A model generated the notes under the pieces. That model was not told the DNA's origin and did no database searches. It saw only the letters and a program-made list of their open reading frames with translations. 5,425 nt of DNA from an uncultured Saprospiraceae bacterium (GTDB lineage Bacteria > Bacteroidota > Bacteroidia > Chitinophagales > Saprospiraceae): positions 1 to 5,425 of the forward strand of contig CALMIT010000357.1 of NCBI GenBank assembly GCA_937864255.1, read 5' to 3'. How positions within the stretch are numbered: the first letter of the stretch is position 1; each line of letters opens with the position of its first letter. A program made the translations under genes and the position numbers. Below are positions 1-5,425 of the stretch, in pieces.

Positions 1-1807
1 TTGTCGAATTACAACTAATGGTAGGCGGAGCCAACGGAAGGTCAACCTGAACCATCTGACTGGTTTGAGAAGAAATACATCCATTAGGATCTTCAACAAC
101 CAAAGTCACAGTTTTCGAACCGCCGGTTGCCCAACGAATCTGATGCGGACCCGGGCCTGAAATCGGCGAAGGCGTTCCACCATTTAAAGTCCATGTAAAA
201 GTAGATGAAGGTATGGAAAAAGTAGAAGTAGGATTCGGATTCACTGTTACATCCACACAAGCCGGAGGAGAATTGCCACATTGACCGTTGGCAACCACAC
301 ATACCCGACCGCCTGATGAATTGCCCCAGTTAATAGTCACGGAAGTACCGGAGCCGGTGATAACCGGTCCGGGAGGTGTAACTGACCAGGTGTAGCTGGT
401 AGCTCCCGAAGGTGCATTTATGGTATAGGTTCCAATCTGACCGGCACAGAGGCTGGTCTGCGCGCTCGTAAATGTCGGAGTATTGATAGTAACTGTTTGT
501 TGAGTTACAAGCACAGTATCGGAAGCCGTACAGGTTTGTCCGTTGGATGTTTGAGAAACCGTAAGAACGTATGTACCCTGAGAGCTTACGGTTACTGTAT
601 TTTGATTCGTTGGAGGAACCATAGTACCACCTGTCGGGGAACTCCACTGATAAGTTACGTTATTACCACTGGAAGATGAAGAACCATCCAACACTACCGT
701 AGAACCCGGCGCACAGTTTAGTTGAGCGGGGTTAGCTATAACCGCAGTCGGCCCTATTGTTCTCACAATTACCTGTATGATACTATCGCAACCATTTCGG
801 GTAGCATCCGGTAATCTGATTTGTCCGGTACTCTGACTACAAAAAGTTCGATTGTGAATGGTAACACATGTTCCTGCACAAATTGTAGTATCTATAATAC
901 TTGGAATTTGCGGGAAGGTCAGAAAAGTATATCGAATTATACTATCACACCCTGCCGCAGACGTCTCGGTATAACTATAATTACCCGGACTGTTGAAAGT
1001 TCGGCCGTCAAACAAAAATGGAAAATCCTCTATACAAACAAACATCGGAGGAAAAATAGTTGGCGGCAACTCTATGACAACAACCGGAAATAGCGAAAAC
1101 CCTCCCGGGAAACATGGATTTGCAACGGTCACACGGACCACGCCGGAACCCGTTCCGTTCCAGGTTACGCATATTTCATTCGTATTTTGACCGGAAACAA
1201 TCGTTCCGAATCCTGGTATTTGCCAGTTATATTCCGTTGCTCCGTTAACCGGGGCGATTGAATAACATATCATTGCTCCCGGACACAAAGGTGAAACGTT
1301 CGGCACAGGAGTGATTGGTCCCGGTGGATCAGGTGGTCCTTGATTCACGCCACCCACTACCTGAATGACGATATTACAAATATCGCCTGCAAAGCCGTCA
1401 ATCATGATGAGGTACAAATCTCCCGGTGTCAGACCGTTCGCAGTTACGTTTCCGGGTACGTTATTTCCACCGCTGGAAAAACAGTTGGAAACCGGATTGA
1501 GATTCAAGTCCAACATGTAAAGCTGAACTCCTTGTCCGTTTTGACAATTAAACGAAGTGATACTCACCGTAGCCGAAGTAGCGCCGGCCACAAAAGAAAG
1601 CCATTGATTGTTTTCAATGGTTCCGCAGAAGCCCGGAGGCGTAATATTTGGCGTATAACCGCCGGTAGTGCCTGCATAAACCGGCCCGCAGAGTGTACAT
1701 CCGGGGGGTTCGTCGCCGGCGACGCCGCAAGGAGGCGGCAACTGTGCCCAGGCCACTTGACCCAGAAGTAGAAACAGAATCGTCGTCAGAGGTATAAATT
1801 TTTTCAT
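1..1807 (-). CDS. Secreted multidomain PKD-like/GCDSI-repeat surface protein, 3' end outside window
   Basis: An open frame of 602 codons without a stop runs from an ATG at 1807-1805 off the left edge, so the C-terminus is missing. Residues 1-21 form a signal peptide: MKK, a hydrophobic stretch ITTILFLLLG-like, then AWA before Gln22 as probable cleavage site. Residues about 65-150 resemble a PPC-like beta-sandwich. Residues about 165-245 and 441-525 are two related PKD-like modules, both with a GAT-x-Y-x-W core, an I-x-(T/S)-G stretch and a W-N/W-G strand. Residues 257-298 and 307-350 are two shorter repeats ending in GCDSII. Residues about 353-437 and 526-590 are further Ig/PKD-like modules. 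Paired cysteines suggest disulfides outside the cell. In Bacteroidota such proteins usually end in a type IX secretion sorting domain or a gliding-motility-associated C-terminus; that part is not visible. The likely role is adhesion or surface structure, with no enzyme domain seen. No Shine-Dalgarno precedes the ATG; the leader is A/T-rich. Confidence 0.88.
   Translation of the reverse strand, partial: MKKFIPLTTILFLLLGQVAWAQLPPPCGVAGDEPPGCTLCGPVYAGTTGGYTPNITPPGFCGTIENNQWLSFVAGATSATVSITSFNCQNGQGVQLYMLDLNLNPVSNCFSSGGNNVPGNVTANGLTPGDLYLIMIDGFAGDICNIVIQVVGGVNQGPPDPPGPITPVPNVSPLCPGAMICYSIAPVNGATEYNWQIPGFGTIVSGQNTNEICVTWNGTGSGVVRVTVANPCFPGGFSLFPVVVIELPPTIFPPMFVCIEDFPFLFDGRTFNSPGNYSYTETSAAGCDSIIRYTFLTFPQIPSIIDTTICAGTCVTIHNRTFCSQSTGQIRLPDATRNGCDSIIQVIVRTIGPTAVIANPAQLNCAPGSTVVLDGSSSSSGNNVTYQWSSPTGGTMVPPTNQNTVTVSSQGTYVLTVSQTSNGQTCTASDTVLVTQQTVTINTPTFTSAQTSLCAGQIGTYTINAPSGATSYTWSVTPPGPVITGSGTSVTINWGNSSGGRVCVVANGQCGNSPPACVDVTVNPNPTSTFSIPSSTFTWTLNGGTPSPISGPGPHQIRWATGGSKTVTLVVEDPNGCISSQTSQMVQVDLPLAPPTISCNST
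752..1039 (-). repeat. Tandem GCDSI-type protein repeats
   Basis: Two consecutive units of about 40-44 residues (roughly residues 257-298 and 307-350 of the surface protein) each carry a Cys near the start, an R-T-F motif in the middle and a GCDSII motif near the end. The DNA is clearly diverged between the copies, so this is an old protein-level repeat and not a recent duplication. GCDSI repeats are familiar from large Bacteroidota surface proteins. More copies may lie beyond the left edge. Confidence 0.65.
1745..1807 (-). other. Signal peptide of the surface protein
   Basis: Codons 1-21 encode a classical Sec signal: two lysines after Met, a hydrophobic core rich in Leu, Ile and Phe, and an A-W-A motif just before Gln22. 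A Gln right after the cleavage site is common in exported Bacteroidota proteins. There is no lipobox cysteine at the cleavage point, so a lipoprotein is unlikely. The first cysteine is residue 27. Confidence 0.85.
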
Positions 1808-1836
1808 AAAACGAAGGTTTGAAAATGAAACATTAA

Positions 1837-1867
1837 AAATCATACTTCAAAAAAATAATAAACAAAA
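1837..1867 (-). promoter_or_regulatory. Weak candidate Bacteroidota promoter for the surface protein
   Basis: On the minus strand TTTTG (1867-1863) is followed after 18 bases by TATGATTT (1844-1837). This resembles the TTTG / TAnnTTTG pattern used by the Bacteroidota primary sigma factor, but the -7 half is imperfect. It would start transcription about 25-30 bases before the ATG at 1807. In such AT-rich DNA chance matches are likely. Confidence 0.25.
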
Positions 1868-1874
1868 TCATTAT

Positions 1875-1893
1875 AGCCTGTGATAAGCAGGCT
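1875..1893. repeat. Inverted repeat AGCCTG-7-CAGGCT
   Basis: Six perfect base pairs (1875-1880 with 1888-1893) enclose a 7-base loop. On the plus strand a T-rich tract follows from 1896, which gives an intrinsic-terminator-like shape, but no plus-strand gene lies upstream. If it acts, it could block antisense transcription leaving the surface-protein gene, or form a leader hairpin in the minus-strand transcript. Function unproven. Confidence 0.4.
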
Positions 1894-1937
1894 GCGTTTA
1901 TTTTTTTACAGATTTTTTTAGAAAACGAAAAACCACA

Positions 1938-1959
1938 CTGATCGCTCAGCAAGGATCAG
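1938..1959. repeat. Inverted repeat CTGATC-10-GATCAG
   Basis: A 6-bp perfect stem (1938-1943 with 1954-1959) encloses a 10-base loop. The right arm continues into TCAGAATGAC at 1956-1965. A second small stem, GAAGG/CCTTC with a 5-base loop, sits nearby at 1974-1988. These may be parts of a folded leader of the surface-protein mRNA or remains of a dispersed intergenic repeat. The sequence alone does not decide. Confidence 0.35.
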
Positions 1960-2063
1960 AATGACTGCACAATGAAGGGGAGACCTTCCCGAATTGTTTA
2001 TATGGTGTGAATTCCGCTAAAAAAATCTGCACTAATTAATTCTTAATAGCCCTAGTTAGGCTC

Positions 2064-2072
2064 GCAAAGTTA
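2064..2072 (-). promoter_or_regulatory. Exact -7-like box TAACTTTGC on minus strand
   Basis: Read on the minus strand, 2072-2064 matches TAnnTTTGC, the extended Bacteroidota -7 element. No good TTTG -33 box was found 17-20 bases upstream; the nearest candidate is TTGC at 2100-2097, about 24 bases away. If used, it would give the surface-protein mRNA a leader of about 250 bases that contains the inverted repeats described here. Confidence 0.3.
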
Positions 2073-2082
2073 AAAACTTTGC
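2064..2082. repeat. Strong 8-bp hairpin GCAAAGTT-3-AACTTTGC
   Basis: Eight perfect base pairs (2064-2071 with 2075-2082) flank a 3-base loop AAA. A second short inverted repeat, CCTA-GT-TAGG, lies just beside it at 2051-2060. As the palindrome also contains an exact -7-like box on the minus strand and a near match (AAACTTTGC) on the plus strand, it could be an operator over a divergent promoter, or simply two overlapping promoter-like words. Confidence 0.45.
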
Positions 2083-2224
2083 ATTATTTAAGTTTAGCAA
2101 TAGGATAATTTTTTGGAAAATATATTTCCCCATTTTTCCTTTGTCTATACAAAAATGGTCATAAAAATATTTTTCCCCAAATATTAATCCAAGAATGATA
2201 CGAATTTACATTTTAACATTCTGT

Positions 2225-2269
2225 CCGTGCAGTAAAAATAGGCGCTCAGTCTTGCCGCACGGGTGCAAG
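2225..2269. repeat. Alternative stem-loops before the histidine kinase
   Basis: CCGTGC at 2225-2230 is complementary to GCACGG at 2257-2262, and CTTGC at 2251-2255 is complementary to GCAAG at 2265-2269. The two pairings are interleaved, so they would compete or form a pseudoknot in a transcript. This patch is more GC-rich than its surroundings and lies 66-110 bases before the kinase start. It does not match a riboswitch that I recognise. Confidence 0.3.
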
Positions 2270-2334
2270 CCACATTTTCTTTTCAAACAGGAAAGACTTC
2301 TTAAATTTACGGGTATTTCAAAACAGAAAACTCT

Positions 2335-3330
2335 TTGAACAAGACGATATCGCTGAGGCTGTTTTCTTTTCTTATCATGGCATACATGCTGATGGCTTTT
2401 GTCTGGTGGGCGTTTTTACTTTTCAAAAAAAACGACGAGGTGTTTGTCGCAAAATCAAAGCAGCTTTATTTTGAAATGAAAGAATCCGGCTCTATCAGCG
2501 ACTGGCCGGCTTTCGAGAAAAAAGCCGCTTTTTTACAACTTTATCAAAAGCACGAACGGCAGAAATGGATGATTCTGGGCGAAGTTTCTGTCTTTTCCGT
2601 CACCCTGCTGATCGGACTCATTCTCATACACCGCGCTTATCGCAAACAAATGGAACTTGCATTACAGCAGCGGAATTTTTTGCTTTCCATAACCCACGAA
2701 TTGAAGTCGCCCATTTCATCTATAAAACTGGTTTTGGAAACATTCATCAAACGGAATCTTACTTCCGAACAACTTCAAAAGCTGGCCGGCGGCGCTTTAT
2801 CGGAGACCAATCGTTTGAATGAACTGGTGAGCGACCTGCTGCTGTCTGCCCGACTCGAAAGCGCTTACAAACCCGTTTTCGAAAATCTTGACTGGGATGA
2901 GTTCTTAAAAAAAGTTACTTCGGATTTTTCGTCCAGCCATCCTGAAGGCGATTTGGTATTAACGATCGAACACAAGCTCCCGGAAACACAGGCTGATCCG
3001 CAGGGTCTGGAAATTATTTTTATCAACTTATTCGAAAATGCGCTGAAATATAATTTTGAAATCGAAAAAAAAATCCGCGTGAACGCATTTACAAAAAACG
3101 GGCAGGTCTGCGTGGAAGTGGCCGACAACGGCTGCGGAATTGCGGAACCGGAACGAAAAAAGGTTTTTCAAAAATTTTACAGAATCGGCAGTGAGGACAC
3201 CCGAAAAACAAAGGGTACCGGGCTGGGACTTTTCATCGTGCGGGAAATTGTAAAAGCACATAAAGGAAGTATTTCCGTATCCGGCAATCAACCGCAGGGT
3301 ACTATTTTCCGGCTCTGTTTCCCCGTCTGA
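2335..3330 (+). CDS. Two-TM membrane sensor histidine kinase
   Basis: The protein has 331 residues. TM1 spans about 8-30, a periplasmic loop of about 45 residues follows, and TM2 spans about 79-98. The phospho-acceptor region begins directly after TM2 without a visible HAMP or PAS domain. The H box is ITHELKSP with His121 as the phosphorylation site. The ATPase part shows an N box NLFENALKYN (231-240), a G1 box DNGCGI (264-269), an F box around FQKFYRI and a G2 box GTGLGL (294-299), so the kinase looks fully active. I take the TTG at 2335 as start: the frame is closed by a stop at 2302-2304, no ATG lies between, and the first ATG (2377) would remove half of TM1. There is no Shine-Dalgarno. 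No response regulator is present in the window. cdsA follows after 27 bp, which suggests co-transcription. The signal sensed is unknown; the short loop makes a small periplasmic ligand or a membrane stimulus plausible. Confidence 0.92.
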   Translation: MNKTISLRLFSFLIMAYMLMAFVWWAFLLFKKNDEVFVAKSKQLYFEMKESGSISDWPAFEKKAAFLQLYQKHERQKWMILGEVSVFSVTLLIGLILIHRAYRKQMELALQQRNFLLSITHELKSPISSIKLVLETFIKRNLTSEQLQKLAGGALSETNRLNELVSDLLLSARLESAYKPVFENLDWDEFLKKVTSDFSSSHPEGDLVLTIEHKLPETQADPQGLEIIFINLFENALKYNFEIEKKIRVNAFTKNGQVCVEVADNGCGIAEPERKKVFQKFYRIGSEDTRKTKGTGLGLFIVREIVKAHKGSISVSGNQPQGTIFRLCFPV

Positions 3331-3357
3331 ATTGCACTTTAAATACGCTTCTAAAAA

Positions 3358-4178
<821 letters not shown>

Positions 4179-4217
4179 TTTTGTCGAAGATTCAAACCAA
4201 TTTTCTTTTTGCAAGTG

Positions 4218-4226
4218 TATTTTTGC
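4218..4226 (+). promoter_or_regulatory. Exact -7-like box TATTTTTGC upstream of psd
   Basis: The 98-bp gap between cdsA and psd contains TATTTTTGC, an exact match to the Bacteroidota TAnnTTTGC -7 element. Transcription would start about 40-45 bases before the psd ATG. No TTTG lies at the ideal 17-20 base spacing upstream. It may be an internal promoter that lets psd be expressed apart from the upstream genes. Confidence 0.35.
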
Positions 4227-4265
4227 AGCGTTTTAAAAAATTCGCTTCTTGTTTTTTTGTAAAAA

Positions 4266-4280
4266 ATGAATTTAAAATGA
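4266..4280 (+). other. Mini-ORF (MNLK) whose stop overlaps the psd start
   Basis: ATG AAT TTA AAA TGA at 4266-4280 is a four-codon frame. Its TGA (4278-4280) overlaps the ATGATG of psd (4277-4282). This arrangement would allow termination-reinitiation onto psd. It may also be chance in an A/T-rich leader that has no Shine-Dalgarno. Confidence 0.25.
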
Positions 4281-4927
4281 TGCGCATCCATAAAGAAGGA
4301 TATACCATTCTGGCAGTTTTGACGGCGGTTTTGGTTATCATCAACCTTGTCGTTGTCTGGTACCTGCCCGCAGCGGGGATATTTTTCATCGCGGCTTCCG
4401 TGCTGATTTTTCTCGCTGTTTTGCAATTTTTCAGAAACCCGCGCAGAGAAATAAGAACTGCCGACGACAAACTGGTGTACGCTCCTGCCGACGGTAAAAT
4501 TGTAACGATTGAAGAAAGCCTTGAGTCCGAGTACTTTGGCGATAAAAGGCTGATGATTTCGATTTTTATGAGCCCCACCAATGTCCATGTAAACCGCAAT
4601 CCCATCAGCGGAAAAATTAATTATTTCAAGTATCATCCCGGCAAATACCTGGTAGCCTGGCATCCAAAATCCAGTAGTGAAAACGAGCGCACGACCGTAG
4701 TCATTGACAACGGCGAGGAAGAAATCCTGCTGCGCCAGATAGCCGGCGCGCTGGCAAAAAGAATCAAAACCTACCTGCACGTGGGCGATGAAGTAGAACA
4801 GGGCAGTGAACTGGGTTTTATAAAATTTGGCTCCAGGGTGGATGTATTTTTGCCGCTTGACGCAAAAATCGAGGTCAGCCTCGGTCAAAAAGTGAAAGGC
4901 AACCAAACTGTCATCGCAAGATTGTAA
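4277..4927 (+). CDS. psd: Phosphatidylserine decarboxylase proenzyme, short (archaeal-type) family
   Basis: Psd is a membrane-associated pyruvoyl enzyme that converts phosphatidylserine to phosphatidylethanolamine. The 216-residue product fits the short Psd family, which is about 200-225 residues. Residues 3-8 (RIHKEG) are a typical start of this group, followed by two hydrophobic segments at about 9-30 and 33-51. Conserved blocks are YAPADGK (Asp72), SPTNVHVNRNPISG (His104) and FGSRVD, where self-cleavage between Gly185 and Ser186 would give a small alpha subunit with an N-terminal pyruvoyl group. Asp72, His104 and Ser186 match the family's Asp-His-Ser catalytic set. I choose ATG 4277 (or the adjacent ATG 4280). 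The open frame extends upstream to a TTG at 4166, but those 37 residues overlap cdsA and are low-complexity and unlike Psd. cdsA just upstream supports the call. The PS synthase that links both steps is not in the window. Confidence 0.94.
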   Translation: MMRIHKEGYTILAVLTAVLVIINLVVVWYLPAAGIFFIAASVLIFLAVLQFFRNPRREIRTADDKLVYAPADGKIVTIEESLESEYFGDKRLMISIFMSPTNVHVNRNPISGKINYFKYHPGKYLVAWHPKSSSENERTTVVIDNGEEEILLRQIAGALAKRIKTYLHVGDEVEQGSELGFIKFGSRVDVFLPLDAKIEVSLGQKVKGNQTVIARL

Positions 4928-4930
4928 ATT

Positions 4931-5425
4931 TCAAAAAACGACGGGAATTAATTTCTCTTTGAAAGTTTCCTCAAACCACTGCAAGGGCGCCTGGTTCTTA
5001 TCGCCCGTGCGCGTGTCGCACTTGAAAAACAGGTAGTACAACTGCAAAAAATCTTTCACCCGCTCATACAAAATGGCGAGGCGCAGCGCTGCTTTTTCCG
5101 GCTTTTTAAAATAAAATTCCTCGCACCAAATGTGGTAAGCCTCATCGTGCAATTCTACCACTTCCAAAATTTGCAGGTCGGCTGAAAAATTTTCCAAAAA
5201 CCGGCGCGCCAGTACGCCGTGATGTTTTGTCCAGTCGCGCGGATATGATTTTTCTTCTTTATACTTAAATGTATCGTGTACAAAAGTAATGAGCCGCAGG
5301 CGGCGGCGCTCGGTCTCGCTGAGCGGAAGTTTTTCAATATTATCCAAAACCTCCCTCACATGCAGCAAAACCAAACCTTCCGGGTGACCATAGCGGGGCA
5401 CGCCCCAATTCAATCCCTTTACAAA
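4931..5425 (-). CDS. HD-domain metal-dependent phosphohydrolase-like protein, 5' end outside window
   Basis: The frame ends at TGA 4933-4931 and is open to the right edge, which gives 164 codons with the N-terminus missing. A TTG at 5413 could serve as start, but the frame continues past it as F-V-K-G-L, so the gene most likely begins outside. Numbered from the edge, a candidate HD-type metal site comprises His22 (LLHVREV), the His50-Asp51 pair (FVHDTFKYKE), His68-His69 (KHHG) and His93-Asp94 (ELHDEAY). A later KCDTRTGDK segment (136-143) may supply a further acidic ligand. HD proteins cleave phosphomonoesters or phosphodiesters, often of nucleotides; the substrate cannot be told here. The protein has no signal peptide or membrane segment in the visible part and is probably cytoplasmic. 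The gene converges on psd with only 3 bp between the stop codons and no clear terminator, so the two transcripts probably overlap at their 3' ends. Confidence 0.8.
   Translation of the reverse strand, partial: FVKGLNWGVPRYGHPEGLVLLHVREVLDNIEKLPLSETERRRLRLITFVHDTFKYKEEKSYPRDWTKHHGVLARRFLENFSADLQILEVVELHDEAYHIWCEEFYFKKPEKAALRLAILYERVKDFLQLYYLFFKCDTRTGDKNQAPLQWFEETFKEKLIPVVF

Larger units (their letters stand above)
1808..2334. other. Divergent intergenic region, 527 bp, no convincing gene
   Basis: This AT-rich stretch separates the leftward surface-protein gene from the rightward histidine-kinase gene. No frame shows a recognisable protein, and no tRNA or rRNA signature was seen. It holds several short inverted repeats (1875-1893, 1938-1959, 1974-1988, 2064-2082, 2225-2269), poly-T runs around 1898-1919 and one exact minus-strand -7-like box at 2072-2064. 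Promoters for both flanking genes must lie here unless the kinase is transcribed from further away. Confidence 0.7.

Noticed and set aside
330..647. Minus-strand 105-codon frame rich in Tyr, Ser and Asn
   Set aside because: It is a shifted frame inside the surface-protein gene. The overlapping 602-codon frame is much longer and carries recognisable repeats.
1340..1771. Plus-strand open frame of 143 codons
   Set aside because: It is antisense to the N-terminal part of the surface protein, which has a signal peptide and family-like modules. The plus-strand product is low in hydrophobic structure and not recognisable.
1875..1910. Intrinsic terminator on the plus strand
   Set aside because: The hairpin and T-rich tract have a terminator-like shape, but no plus-strand gene lies upstream, so it is listed only as an inverted repeat.
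4929..4964. TTTCAAA / TTTGAAA inverted repeat as a bidirectional terminator
   Set aside because: The stem is only 7 mostly A-T pairs with a 22-base loop and lies inside the HD-domain coding sequence. It is too weak to call.

Overview
The window looks like a chromosomal fragment of a member of the Bacteroidota, most likely of the Saprospiria/Chitinophagia kind. Three things point there. A secreted Cys- and Gly-rich multidomain surface protein carries PKD-like modules and GCDSI repeats. Clear Shine-Dalgarno sequences are absent before the genes. There are matches to the Bacteroidota -7 promoter element TAnnTTTGC. The taxon is inferred from gene style, not from a marker gene.

Layout. (1) Positions 1-1807, minus strand: the N-terminal 602 codons of a large exported surface protein that runs off the left edge. 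(2) Positions 1808-2334: a 527-bp AT-rich divergent intergenic region with no convincing gene but several inverted repeats and one exact -7-like box. (3) Positions 2335-4927, plus strand: a three-gene cluster made of a small two-TM sensor histidine kinase, cdsA (CDP-diacylglycerol synthase) and psd (phosphatidylserine decarboxylase). The first two genes are 27 bp apart; psd follows cdsA after 98 bp and may have its own promoter. (4) Positions 4931-5425, minus strand: the C-terminal part of an HD-domain protein, convergent with psd, with 3 bp between the stop codons.

How the genes work together. CdsA makes CDP-diacylglycerol from phosphatidate and CTP. A phosphatidylserine synthase not seen here would turn this into PS, and Psd decarboxylates PS to phosphatidylethanolamine. 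The adjacent histidine kinase has no response regulator in the window. A role in membrane sensing is only a positional inference.

The main anomaly is in cdsA. The reading frame is broken once, at or close to the A5-T4 tract at 3788-3796, yet both halves are intact and conserved, including the full CdsA signature downstream. A one-base homopolymer error in the assembly is the simplest explanation. A real mutation or recoding are alternatives. I found no convincing new defence system, mobile element, CRISPR array or RNA gene.
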